This document shows, piece by piece, positions 27,669 to 35,894 of a DNA stretch of 64,000 nt. The notes below the pieces were generated by a model that did no database searches, was not told the origin of the DNA, and saw only the letters and a program-made list of their open reading frames with translations. The position numbers were made by a program, and so were the translations under genes. Positions within the stretch are counted from its first letter, which is position 1, and each line of letters opens with the position of its first letter. The stretch is from Bacillota bacterium. GTDB lineage: Bacteria; Bacillota; Clostridia; Acetivibrionales; JAEXSP01. Location: assembly GCA_023453795.1 (NCBI GenBank), contig JAEXSP010000019.1, positions 248,001-312,000 of the forward strand. Reading direction: 5' to 3'.

Positions 27669-27708
27669 CGCTAAAAACTTAAATTAGTTGAAAATAATTT
27701 ATGTAAAG

Positions 27709-27741
27709 GGCTATCTCATTTTTTAATTGAGATAGCTTTTT
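27709..27741 (+). terminator. Intrinsic terminator after the protease gene
   Basis: GCTATCTCA and TGAGATAGC form a 9-bp stem followed by TTTTTT on the plus strand. It lies 40 bases beyond the protease stop, so the 713-residue repeat protein may have its own promoter or be read through. Confidence 0.85.
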
Positions 27742-27865
27742 TGCATTTCATATTCAATTTTATACAATTCATATTAATTATTCTGCATCTTATCCTAGAA
27801 CAACCCCATTTCCTTCCGGATTTTGTAATATTAAAGAAAACATATTTTGAAGGAGGAAAACTCAA

Positions 27866-30007
27866 ATGCCAGATGAAAAAGATACAAACAAAACTATTGA
27901 AACCGCAGATATGGAATTGCGCTCCAATTTTCCAAAGCTTCTTCTGGAGAACCCGAATTATTTCGGAAACCTGAAGGACAGTAAATTAAAACCCGTAGTT
28001 GCTATTGCATCCAACAAGAACTACGAAGCAATCTCTCAAATAGGTTATAATCCTTTACACCAAATGCTTTATGCAGTCGTTACAATTAAACAGAGCTCAT
28101 GCTACAGCGGCAGCTTATGCAGTAACGGCTCCTATGAGTATGTCCGTTTCTATGTAGACTGGAATAATGACGGGGATTTTAAGGATGCAAGCGAAGACAA
28201 CGGAGTCGGCAGCGTTAATGTTCATGACATTCCGGGCAATAAGCAACTTAATTACTGCGTTTCCGTAAAGCTTAACCCGAAGAGCAAATCCTGTAAGGTT
28301 CCGTATGTTGTCAAGGTCCGTGCTATCCTTTCCTGGAATTCGATACCCCCGGCAAACTCACCTGATTACACTCCTGTTTGGGGTGAGGTTCAGGAGTGCA
28401 TGATCCAGATCAAACCGGCAGATGTATTGCTGTCCGATTTTGTTGACAGCAAGGACATTAAAATCGATAAGTCGGTAATAAACAATATTAATGTTAATCT
28501 GCCAATTCAAAAAGAAAAAATATATTCAGTCGAAGAGTTGAAGGAATTATATAAGGGCCTTAATGTAGAGGAGCATAGACTTAACATCAAAGAGATATCC
28601 TTGAATTTGAACAACCTTTCTAAAAGCTCAGGTCTCGCATTAGGTGAATTCAGCCCGAACATTAAAGAAGGAATGCTTTCTTCCATTAAAACTCCCGCAA
28701 ACGTCAGCTATGAAGAGTTAAAGGCGGTTGGTCTGCAGTACGACAATGATACTCTTACTGCAATAATCAAATTGAATAAGCCTTACGGTTTTTCAGGCGG
28801 TTTGTGCTCCAAAGGAAGTACGGAGTATGTGGCATTTTTTGCTGACTGGAATAACAACGGTGATTTTGAAAGTTACCTTGGCACCGCAGCAGTAAATGTA
28901 CACGATATAGCCTCTATACCGAAAGAAGGCCTGTATTATGCAGCTTCCCTGCCTCTTAACCTTTCGAATAAGAAAAAGCTGTGCAAGGAACCGCAAACCT
29001 TTAAAATACGCGCAATTTTATCCTGGGAAGTGACGCCACCTCAAAACCCGAATTATGTTCCTGTCTGGGGAAATAAAATCGACACAAACATCCAGATCAA
29101 GCCCGGCTTACCGGTTTCATCGGGAGAAAAGGTACCCTTTATCAGTGCTGTAGGCAACATGGCTGTAACGGATATCGCAAACGGTTATGCAACAGGAACA
29201 GCTATCACTGCAGGCTTCCATGCAGAAAACAGTCCTTTCGGGGGTATTGTATCCATCGCAGGACATATCTCAAATGCACCTAATTTGAGTGCAGGCGAAG
29301 CAAATCTTAAATACTACGTTTCTTACCAAAAGGTAGGAGATTTATACTGGACCAGGATAAACAATGCCTTCGAGGTAACAATTTCACAATGGAATGGCTA
29401 TGATTGGACACAATCTCAGCTTAATCAGATTGCCGACTCGGAAGGACAATATTTGTATAGGGAAGATCTCAAGGTCAGTCCTCCTGCCGATTCCACTCAG
29501 CGATTTGTAGAAGGCAATATATTGGCGAAATGGAATACAAACGGATTAAGTGAAGGTTTATACAGGGTTAAACTTACAATAAAGCAGCCCGCTTTACCTG
29601 ATACCGACAGCAATACGGTCTATGTAATGATAGACAATACCTCGCCTTTTGCAAGCCTGTCAATCAATGAAGTGATTAATGCCGGAGCTTTAACTCCTGC
29701 AAAGCCATGCGGTATATTCAAAAAGGGCTGCACTATCAAGGGATTATTCAGTGCAACTGACAGCCACTTCCGCAGCTACAGATTCACTGTCGAGCCGTCA
29801 GTATTGACACCAAATGCAGTCGTTCCTTCAACGGGTTCATACCCATCCATAACGGGTGCAGCTAACAAGGACTGGAAGCTTGATACAACAAAAATGCAGT
29901 CCTGCGGCTATATAATCCATCTGCACGCTTATGACAGAACCATAGTGGACAGCGGTTATATTAGCCATTACAGCCATGCTCAAGTAGGTTTCTGCCTTAC
30001 TGATTAA
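27866..30007 (+). CDS. Two-repeat GEVED-like protein of unknown function
   Basis: A 713-residue protein with no signal peptide. Two homologous repeats of about 140 residues lie at 44-183 and 272-412. Each contains a Cys-containing YSGxLC turn, an E-Y-V-x-F-x-x-DWNN(D/N)GDF segment, VNVHDI, K-x-RAILSW, a PP-x-NP-x-Y-x-PVWG stretch, and a closing IQIKP. DWNNDGDF resembles a calcium-binding turn and the GEVED domain. Residues 420-713 hold further beta-sandwich-like sequence. A linker at 185-270 is helical. GGAGG precedes the ATG. I know no function; it may be a target or scaffold for the neighbouring protease. Confidence 0.75.
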   Translation: MPDEKDTNKTIETADMELRSNFPKLLLENPNYFGNLKDSKLKPVVAIASNKNYEAISQIGYNPLHQMLYAVVTIKQSSCYSGSLCSNGSYEYVRFYVDWNNDGDFKDASEDNGVGSVNVHDIPGNKQLNYCVSVKLNPKSKSCKVPYVVKVRAILSWNSIPPANSPDYTPVWGEVQECMIQIKPADVLLSDFVDSKDIKIDKSVINNINVNLPIQKEKIYSVEELKELYKGLNVEEHRLNIKEISLNLNNLSKSSGLALGEFSPNIKEGMLSSIKTPANVSYEELKAVGLQYDNDTLTAIIKLNKPYGFSGGLCSKGSTEYVAFFADWNNNGDFESYLGTAAVNVHDIASIPKEGLYYAASLPLNLSNKKKLCKEPQTFKIRAILSWEVTPPQNPNYVPVWGNKIDTNIQIKPGLPVSSGEKVPFISAVGNMAVTDIANGYATGTAITAGFHAENSPFGGIVSIAGHISNAPNLSAGEANLKYYVSYQKVGDLYWTRINNAFEVTISQWNGYDWTQSQLNQIADSEGQYLYREDLKVSPPADSTQRFVEGNILAKWNTNGLSEGLYRVKLTIKQPALPDTDSNTVYVMIDNTSPFASLSINEVINAGALTPAKPCGIFKKGCTIKGLFSATDSHFRSYRFTVEPSVLTPNAVVPSTGSYPSITGAANKDWKLDTTKMQSCGYIIHLHAYDRTIVDSGYISHYSHAQVGFCLTD

Positions 30008-30022
30008 CCATTGAACCTTATT

Positions 30023-30053
30023 GGCTTACCGGGATTATTTATTCCGGTAAGCC
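30023..30053 (+). terminator. Hairpin after the repeat protein gene
   Basis: GGCTTACCGG and CCGGTAAGCC make a perfect 10-bp stem, 15 bases after the stop codon. The following TATTATTA is a weak tail, so termination may be partial. Confidence 0.6.
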
Positions 30054-30066
30054 TATTATTAGTGAA

Positions 30067-30119
30067 ACATGCCAAAGCATGTGTTCAAAATCGAGAGGAC
30101 TCGATGTCCTCGAGATTTT
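30067..30119 (+). promoter_or_regulatory. Leader hairpins before the 100-residue gene
   Basis: Two further hairpins lie between the terminator-like stem and the next ribosome site. ACATGC/GCATGT has a four-base loop (30067-30082). AAAATC and GAGGAC pair with GTCCTC and GATTTT across a two-base internal loop (30087-30119). The ribosome site GGGGAGG begins about 10 bases later. This much structure in about 70 bases suggests control of the downstream gene. Confidence 0.5.
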
Positions 30120-30140
30120 ATTAATATTGGGGAGGCTTTT

Positions 30141-30443
30141 ATGAGCGTCAAGAAGATAATGCTTTATGATGAAAGCGGAAATATCATTTTTGAAGACAGG
30201 ATTGCATCTCTGCCTGTTAAAGAGGATTCAATCATTAAGAAAAGTATAGAGCTGTTTAGTGAAAATGAACCTTGCGTGATTCAAAGAACCATGGCTGTTA
30301 AAAGCTGTTATATTGAAATGGATGAGTATTTTACCTGCATGCAGCAAAAGGGGACGCTTGAGGTAAAAAACGACGAGTTACCAGCCTGGATAACCGACAT
30401 GCTCGACATATCTCAGCAAATACAAAAGTTTGTTATTGCATAA
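30141..30443 (+). CDS. Unrecognised 100-residue acidic protein
   Basis: A small protein starting at the ATG at 30141, which has GGGGAGG five bases upstream. A longer in-frame start at 30069 lies inside hairpin DNA and has no ribosome site. It has an alpha-beta pattern (KKIMLYDESGNIIFEDR) and three central cysteines, CVIQ, SCYIE and FTCMQ, the kind of spacing that could bind a metal. No signal peptide. I do not recognise the family. It is the last gene of the plus-strand block containing the protease and repeat protein, and it ends 40 bases from the convergent mntH gene. Confidence 0.6.
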   Translation: MSVKKIMLYDESGNIIFEDRIASLPVKEDSIIKKSIELFSENEPCVIQRTMAVKSCYIEMDEYFTCMQQKGTLEVKNDELPAWITDMLDISQQIQKFVIA

Positions 30444-30483
30444 GGCTTAAAACACCTTTATCCGGAAGTTTACATCTGTGAGA

Positions 30484-31743
30484 CTATAATAGAAAACTGC
30501 CCAATAAAAACAGATTAAGTATGAGAACTATGATTCCTATAGCATATAACAGGATTTTATCTAGCCATGAGTTTTTGAACCCTCCCATGACTCTTTTTGA
30601 GGATGTAAGATAAATCTGAAGAAAAATCGTAAAAGGAAGCTGAATGCTTAGAATCATTTGAGAGTACAAAAGCATTTTAAAGGGGTCGTTCAATATCATT
30701 ACCAATATAGCAGCAGGAACCATCGTTAAAGCAACACCAAGCTTTGTATGCGGATCCTTAATATCATACGGCTCACCGAATATACCTGTAAAAGTGCTTC
30801 CTCCAGCCATTGCAGCTGTAATCAGGGATGCTATTCCTGCAAGAAGGAGTGCCATGGCAAAAATTATTGATGCTGTACTTCCAAGCAATGGCTTAAGCAT
30901 CTGTTGGGCTTGGGAAAGATCTGAAACAATTGTCCCTTTTGTGTAAAAGGTTGCCGCGGCAATTATTATAATAGCACAGTTTATAGCCCAACCTGCAAGC
31001 ATTGAGAAAATGGTATCCATAAATTCATACTTCAATTGCTTCACTCTTACCTTCTCATCCTCCAAATTCCATTGTCTGCTTTGAATCATTTCAGAGTGGA
31101 GGAATAGATTGTGAGGCATAACTACCGCTCCAAGTATGCTCATTATTATTATGATCGAATTGTTCGGGATTTTAGGAACAAAGCTGTCCTTAATCGCCAG
31201 ATCCCAGCTAATATTGACAAAAAACAATTCTATAATGAACGACAAAGCTATTAATGATACAAACCCGATAATCCATTTTTCAAGCCTTTTATATGAATTC
31301 GTAAACAGCATGATCAACACAAATGCAAGTATTAGCAAAGCCCCTATCCGTATAGGCAGTTTGAAGAGCATATTCAGTGCTATAGCTCCCCCCAATATTT
31401 CCGCAAGTGCTGTAGAAACAGATGCGACCATGGCGGTACCAAGCAAGCTTCTGCTTATCCAGGGTTTTATGTAAAAGGTTGCTGCTTCTGAAAGACAATA
31501 ACCTGTTACTATTCCCAAGTGAGCCGCATTATGCTGGAGGATGATCAAAAAAACGGTTCCCAGAGTAACAACCCAAAGCAAAGAATAGCCATAGGTTGAT
31601 CCTGCCGACATATTTGACGCCCAATTGCCCGGATCGATAAAACCTACAGTAACCAGAAACCCGGGACCTATATACTTAATGAATTCTATTGCGGTTAATT
31701 GCGGGCTGTGTTTCTTTTTTAAAAGCTGTTTGTTTTTCCCCAT
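30484..31743 (-). CDS. mntH: Nramp-family Mn2+/Fe2+ transporter
   Basis: A 419-residue proton-coupled metal importer with 11 predicted transmembrane helices. The metal-binding residues are conserved: Asp37 and Asn40 in DPGNW (TM1) and Met209-Pro-His211 in AVVMPHN (TM6). The TM6 methionine marks manganese/iron specificity rather than magnesium or aluminium relatives (family knowledge). The ribosome site is weak (GAAAGAAAA). It lies 84 bases downstream of modC on the same strand, so it may be read from the mod promoter; no terminator was seen between them. Confidence 0.92.
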   Translation of the reverse strand: MGKNKQLLKKKHSPQLTAIEFIKYIGPGFLVTVGFIDPGNWASNMSAGSTYGYSLLWVVTLGTVFLIILQHNAAHLGIVTGYCLSEAATFYIKPWISRSLLGTAMVASVSTALAEILGGAIALNMLFKLPIRIGALLILAFVLIMLFTNSYKRLEKWIIGFVSLIALSFIIELFFVNISWDLAIKDSFVPKIPNNSIIIIMSILGAVVMPHNLFLHSEMIQSRQWNLEDEKVRVKQLKYEFMDTIFSMLAGWAINCAIIIIAAATFYTKGTIVSDLSQAQQMLKPLLGSTASIIFAMALLLAGIASLITAAMAGGSTFTGIFGEPYDIKDPHTKLGVALTMVPAAILVMILNDPFKMLLYSQMILSIQLPFTIFLQIYLTSSKRVMGGFKNSWLDKILLYAIGIIVLILNLFLLGSFLL

Positions 31744-31827
31744 TTTATTTTCTTTCTATTAAAATATTTTATTGTTAAATATACCATTAATACTGCAATC
31801 GTAATCAAATTTTAATAAAAAATTTTT

Positions 31828-32889
31828 CTACATAATAAATGTCCTCTCTGGACTTAAGCAAATTTTCCATGGCATCGGAGCATCCTTGATTCTGTTCCAT
31901 TTTTCCTTGGATACCTCCCATTGCAAGTGATAATCCTTTGAACCTGCTGAACTATTTTCAATATAAAGGTAGACAGTCATTCTGAAAGGCGTCTCGCTTG
32001 TAAAGGCAGGACGGCAATACAAAACATTTTCATTCCGGCTTCCATCATCACACATTGTTATATCATTTGCTCTTATGCCTACATATGAACACATACTTGA
32101 TTGCTGATCCACTTTTAGACTGCAGCCCCATTCTTCGGCTTCAATGTATTCATCAGAAATTCTTCTTGCCCCTGATATGTTTTTGCAGCCCGTTAATTGT
32201 GCTGCTGCAAGCGTCGGCGGACTTTTAAATATCTCTTCCTTCTTACCTTCTGCTTCTTTACTTCCGTTTGATAAAATAATAATTTTTTCACATAGTCTAT
32301 ATGCTTCTTCAATATTATGAGAAACAAAAAGAGCGGCCCCTTCATAATGCGACAAAGAATCTAAAAGCTGTTTAGTCATTTTGTTCCTTAAGTAGTCATC
32401 TAAAGCTGAGAACGGCTCATCAAGCAGCAGAACTTCAGGATCAACAGCCAATGCCCTAGCTAGTGCAACTCTTTGCTGCTGACCTCCCGACAGCTCCGAA
32501 GGATATCTTTTTTCCAATCCTTCAAGCTTAAGCATATCAATCTTTTCAGCTACCCTTGAACTAACTTCCCTTTTACCGCAACCCTTTAGAGCAAATCCAA
32601 TATTTTGTTCCACTGTCATGTTGGGAAAAAGCGCATAGTTTTGAAACAGAAATCCTGTTTTGCGGTATCTTGGCGAAAGATTAATACCTTTTTCTGAATT
32701 AAAAAGTGTTCTCCCGTTAAGTATTATTCGTCCGCTGTCTGGTTTCTCCAATCCTGCGATACACTTCAGTGTCATGCTTTTTCCGGATCCGGACGAACCA
32801 AGTATGCCTAGCATACCATCGTTTGTGCTGAAGTCGACATCAAGCCTAAAATCTCGAAGCTTTTTAGTTATCTTAACCGAAAGTTCCAT
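31828..32889 (-). CDS. modC: Molybdate ABC transporter ATPase ModC
   Basis: A 353-residue ABC ATPase. Walker A GSSGSGKS, Q-loop FLFQNYALFPNM, signature LSGGQQQR, Walker B VLLLDEPFSALD and the switch His in FVSHN are all present. A C-terminal domain of about 110 residues takes the place of the ModC MOP domain, but the sequence is divergent. The ATG at 32889 follows GGAGG by seven bases and lies one base after the modB stop; the longer frame adds 15 residues overlapping modB. Confidence 0.9.
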   Translation of the reverse strand: MELSVKITKKLRDFRLDVDFSTNDGMLGILGSSGSGKSMTLKCIAGLEKPDSGRIILNGRTLFNSEKGINLSPRYRKTGFLFQNYALFPNMTVEQNIGFALKGCGKREVSSRVAEKIDMLKLEGLEKRYPSELSGGQQQRVALARALAVDPEVLLLDEPFSALDDYLRNKMTKQLLDSLSHYEGAALFVSHNIEEAYRLCEKIIILSNGSKEAEGKKEEIFKSPPTLAAAQLTGCKNISGARRISDEYIEAEEWGCSLKVDQQSSMCSYVGIRANDITMCDDGSRNENVLYCRPAFTSETPFRMTVYLYIENSSAGSKDYHLQWEVSKEKWNRIKDAPMPWKICLSPERTFIM

Positions 32890-32890
32890 T

Positions 32891-33577
32891 CTATCGCCTC
32901 CTTCTCCCGGAGATAAACCTTTGCTGATGCTCAAGCCAGAAATTCATTGCAAAAACTGCGGCCAGAGATATCGCTATTATTAGCGCAACCCATAAATATG
33001 CGCTCTTTTCATCTCCACCTGCAGCTGCAAAATATATTGCAAGCGGTATTGTCTGAGTTCTGCCCGGTATATTGCCTGCAAGCATTATCGTCGCACCAAA
33101 TTCCCCCAATGCCCTGGCAAATGCCAATATGCCTCCAGCCATAATGCCGGGCCAAGCAAGAGGAATACTGATTCTCAAGAATATCCGAACCCCGGATATA
33201 CCCAAAGTTCGTGCAGCATTGATCAAATTATGGTCGAGCTGTTCAAAAGCACCTTTTGAAGTCTTATACATCATCGGGAATGCAACAACTACAGCAGCAA
33301 TGACTGTAGCCTGCCATGAAAATACAATCATTATACCCAGCTTATATAAAAGGCTTCCCAGAGGTCCTCTGCGGCCTAATACCACTAACAGTAAAAATCC
33401 GACAACTGTCGGCGGCAGCACAAGGGGCAGTAAGAGAATGCCGTCAATCAAGCCTTTCAGTCTTCCGCGATAATTCGCCATAAAATAAGCTGCGAGCAAA
33501 CCGATAATAAATGTTATTAATGTAGAAAGGAGAACAGTTTTTAATGATACTATAAGCGGCGATATATCAGTTTCCAT
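32891..33577 (-). CDS. modB: Molybdate ABC transporter permease ModB
   Basis: A 228-residue permease with about five or six transmembrane helices. The EAA coupling motif is visible as INAARTLGISGVRIFLRISIP. The GALREFGAT-type ending (ALGEFGATIMLAGNIPGRTQT) is characteristic of ModB/CysT-like permeases. I place the start at the ATG at 33577, which has GAGGG nine or ten bases upstream; a GTG at 33592 is the alternative. It sits between modA and modC in the standard order. Confidence 0.92.
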   Translation of the reverse strand: METDISPLIVSLKTVLLSTLITFIIGLLAAYFMANYRGRLKGLIDGILLLPLVLPPTVVGFLLLVVLGRRGPLGSLLYKLGIMIVFSWQATVIAAVVVAFPMMYKTSKGAFEQLDHNLINAARTLGISGVRIFLRISIPLAWPGIMAGGILAFARALGEFGATIMLAGNIPGRTQTIPLAIYFAAAGGDEKSAYLWVALIIAISLAAVFAMNFWLEHQQRFISGRRRR

Positions 33578-33615
33578 AACGGCTTCCCTCACTTTCCCGA
33601 GACTCTTTCTTTTAT

Positions 33616-34401
33616 TTAAATCATAGTTCTGAATCCATACTTTTTATAAATTACTTTAGCCTTTGCTCCTGTAATGAATTTAATAAAGTCCTTTGCCTCA
33701 GAGATATTTTTGCTTGCACTCACGACACCCGCCGGATAAAGAATCGGTGAATGTGTATCATTTGAAGCAATTTCAACAATCTTTACCTTATTGCTGGACA
33801 TCGCATCAGTCTTATATACTACGCCTGCATCCGCATTACCTTGTTCTACCCATGTAAGCACCTCGCGTACATCTTTTCCGTAAACTGCTTTTTCCTTAAC
33901 CTTGTCTAATATTTTATAGTAATTGAATATTTGTTCTGCATATTGTCCGCTGGGGACACTTTTTGGTTCACCCAAAGCAATGACTTTTACATCATCGTTA
34001 ACTAAATCCATAAAACCTTTTACATGGGCAGAAGATTTTTTGTTTACAATAAGCACTGCGTCATTAAGTACAAGGTTCCTTACTGTGTCGGAAATAACAA
34101 GTTTTTCCGATCTAAGTATGTTCATCTGCTTTATTCCTGCAGATATAAAAATATCGGCTGGAGCCCCCTGCTCTATTTGTTTTTGAAGCGAACCAGAAGA
34201 TCCAAAATTAAAAATGATAGTAACATATGGGTTCTCCTTTTTATATAGATTTGAAATATCCTTCAATACATCGGTCATACTTGCGGCTGCAGAAATTGTT
34301 AATGTAACAGGCTTTTTAGTTTTTGCATATGCATGGCTTATTGTTATTGAAAAAATAAATACTGTTAAAAGAAATACAGATAAAAGTTTTTTCCTTTTCA
34401 T
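33616..34401 (-). CDS. modA: Molybdate-binding protein ModA
   Basis: A 261-residue extracytoplasmic substrate-binding protein with a signal peptide of about 26 residues ending in AYA, and no lipobox cysteine. The mature protein opens with the ModA hallmark TLTISAAASMTDVLKDI and has FNFGSSGSLQKQIEQGAPADIF, where the two serines contact the oxyanion. Lack of lipid anchor is mildly unusual for a Gram-positive binding protein; retention may be via the signal region. GGAGG precedes the ATG. Confidence 0.92.
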   Translation of the reverse strand: MKRKKLLSVFLLTVFIFSITISHAYAKTKKPVTLTISAAASMTDVLKDISNLYKKENPYVTIIFNFGSSGSLQKQIEQGAPADIFISAGIKQMNILRSEKLVISDTVRNLVLNDAVLIVNKKSSAHVKGFMDLVNDDVKVIALGEPKSVPSGQYAEQIFNYYKILDKVKEKAVYGKDVREVLTWVEQGNADAGVVYKTDAMSSNKVKIVEIASNDTHSPILYPAGVVSASKNISEAKDFIKFITGAKAKVIYKKYGFRTMI

Positions 34402-34441
34402 AATGGCATACCTCCATAAATATTAGAATTTTCCGGATATT

Positions 34442-34502
34442 TTTGTGCTCTAACTTCCCAAAACGGCTAGAATCATGATGATTTTGCTCACTTCAGCACA
34501 AA
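34442..34502 (-). promoter_or_regulatory. Inverted repeat in the modA leader
   Basis: TTTGTGCT and AGCACAAA are perfect 8-bp inverted arms separated by 45 bases, all within the modA leader between its promoter and start codon. An inner TCATGA palindrome sits in the middle. It could be a leader stem or an operator dyad. It does not resemble the molybdenum cofactor riboswitch as I know it. Confidence 0.4.
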
Positions 34503-34519
34503 GTTTATAAATTCAACTT

Positions 34520-34548
34520 ATATAGCTGCCTGTTATACTTGATTCAAA
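34520..34548 (-). promoter_or_regulatory. Promoter of modABC
   Basis: On the minus strand TTGAAT and TATATA are separated by exactly 17 bases. The modA start codon is 118 bases downstream of the -10 box. Both hexamers match four or five of six consensus positions. Confidence 0.6.
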
Positions 34549-34663
34549 GAATTCTATTATTTAAATTGATTACCTATAATGAATAAGTTATTAGAACATG
34601 CAGCTATGTTAACACACTTGGCACGAACATAGTGCAACAAGACAGGGTGTCTCAGAAATTTTA

Positions 34664-34689
34664 GTAACGTTTTGTAACGTTTTATACAT
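34664..34689. promoter_or_regulatory. Tandem TAACGTTTT operator candidate
   Basis: GTAACGTTTT occurs twice in tandem with a 10-bp period, one helical turn, followed by ATACAT. A third copy, TAACGTTTTATATAT, lies at 34822-34836. All are in the divergent region between modA and its likely regulator. The repeated core and helical spacing suggest protein binding. Confidence 0.55.
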
Positions 34690-34792
34690 TTAATTATAAT
34701 TGAATCAAATAAAAAATCAAGTCTATTATTAAAATTTTTTCAATTTGCTACTAAATCAGTACTTAAGGGTATTTAAATTATTCTGTTAGTGG

Positions 34793-34836
34793 TATAATAT
34801 TTTAAGTATTATTATGTTTTATAACGTTTTATATAT
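34793..34836 (+). promoter_or_regulatory. Promoter and operator candidate of the ModE-like gene
   Basis: TATAAT at 34793-34798 is a likely -10 box; no good -35 was seen. The TAACGTTTT core recurs at 34822-34830, just after the expected transcription start and 41 bases before the regulator's start codon. A repressor bound here could block its own transcription. Confidence 0.5.
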
Positions 34837-34876
34837 TTTAATAAATATTTTATTATTGTGATAAAGGAGTGATAAA

Positions 34877-35833
34877 ATGCCAGATAATTCTGCTCTAACG
34901 CCTCAAGAAGTTGCAGACATACTAAAAATAGCAAAAAACACTGTGTATGAGCTGATTAAACGTGGAGAATTGAACTCATACAGAGTCGGCAAAAAAGTAA
35001 GGGTGGATTTAAGGGATGTAGAAGAGTATAAAAACCGGACAAAAAGTATTAAAAAGCCGTCATCAAAAGCATTGGAACCTTCTGACCCTAAAGGGAATCC
35101 TTTTTTGTACGAAGAACCTGCTAAAAGCAGCGGATTCGTTATTTGCGGCCAGGACATAATGCTTGATATCCTATCCAGATATCTCCATCAGCACACAAAC
35201 GGGGTTCCTGCATTGCGTTCTTATGTCGGGAGCTATAACGGCCTATACAATTTATATCAGGGCAATGTTCAGATCGCTACTGCTCACCTTTGGGACGGAG
35301 ATTCAGGCCAATACAACATACCTTATGTACGGAGAATGCTTCCCGGAATCCCTTCAGTTATTATCCATCTTGCATGCCGTCTTCAGGGCTTTTATGTCTC
35401 AAAAGGCAACCCAAAGGATATTAGAGGCTGGGAAGATCTTAAACGAAGAGACATAACAATAATAAACCGTGAAAAAGGCAGCGGCACAAGAGTGCTTCTT
35501 GATGAACAGCTGAGAATACTCCGTTTTCCGTCCAGCCAAATCAAAGGATATGAGCGCGAAAGCACTTCACATTTGGCAATAGCCAGTACTGTTGCCCGCG
35601 GTGGAGCTGATTTAGGCATTGGCAACGAAAAATCCGGACTACAGGTCAAGGGAATTGATTTCATACCCTTGCAAACCGAAAGATATGAGCTGGTAATTAA
35701 GAAAGAGGATATTAACAAGCCTCCATTTTCAGCTGTTATGGATATTCTTAATTCGCAGGAATTCAGGCTGGAATTGGAGGGTATCGGAGGGTATGACTTG
35801 GCCGAACTTGGAAATATTACCGCCGAAACATAA
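34877..35833 (+). CDS. ModE-like regulator: excisionase-type HTH with substrate-binding domain
   Basis: A 318-residue one-component regulator. Residues 5-52 form an excisionase/MerR-like helix-turn-helix (LTPQEVADILKIAKNTVYELIKRGEL region). From about residue 75 a periplasmic-binding-protein-like domain follows, of the kind found in molybdate/tungstate sensors: VGSYNGLYNLYQGN, HLWDGDSGQYN, INREKGSGTRVLLDEQ and GGADLGIGNE. It is divergent from modABC and so probably controls that operon in response to molybdate or tungstate (inference). GGAGTGATAAA precedes the ATG. Confidence 0.85.
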   Translation: MPDNSALTPQEVADILKIAKNTVYELIKRGELNSYRVGKKVRVDLRDVEEYKNRTKSIKKPSSKALEPSDPKGNPFLYEEPAKSSGFVICGQDIMLDILSRYLHQHTNGVPALRSYVGSYNGLYNLYQGNVQIATAHLWDGDSGQYNIPYVRRMLPGIPSVIIHLACRLQGFYVSKGNPKDIRGWEDLKRRDITIINREKGSGTRVLLDEQLRILRFPSSQIKGYERESTSHLAIASTVARGGADLGIGNEKSGLQVKGIDFIPLQTERYELVIKKEDINKPPFSAVMDILNSQEFRLELEGIGGYDLAELGNITAET

Positions 35834-35841
35834 CCGATGGG

Positions 35842-35880
35842 CCCTGTACTGCAAATGTTAAACGTATAGGGTCTTTTTTG
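35842..35880 (+). terminator. Intrinsic terminator after the ModE-like gene
   Basis: CCCTGTAC and GTATAGGG pair with one wobble, followed by TCTTTTTTGTG on the plus strand. It separates this gene from the convergent PAS kinase. Confidence 0.75.
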
Positions 35881-35894
35881 TGTTTAGCTGCCAG

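Noticed and set aside
34402..34519. A molybdenum cofactor riboswitch in the modA leader.
   Set aside because: The leader is short and has only one 8-bp inverted repeat, not the multi-helix Moco RNA structure.
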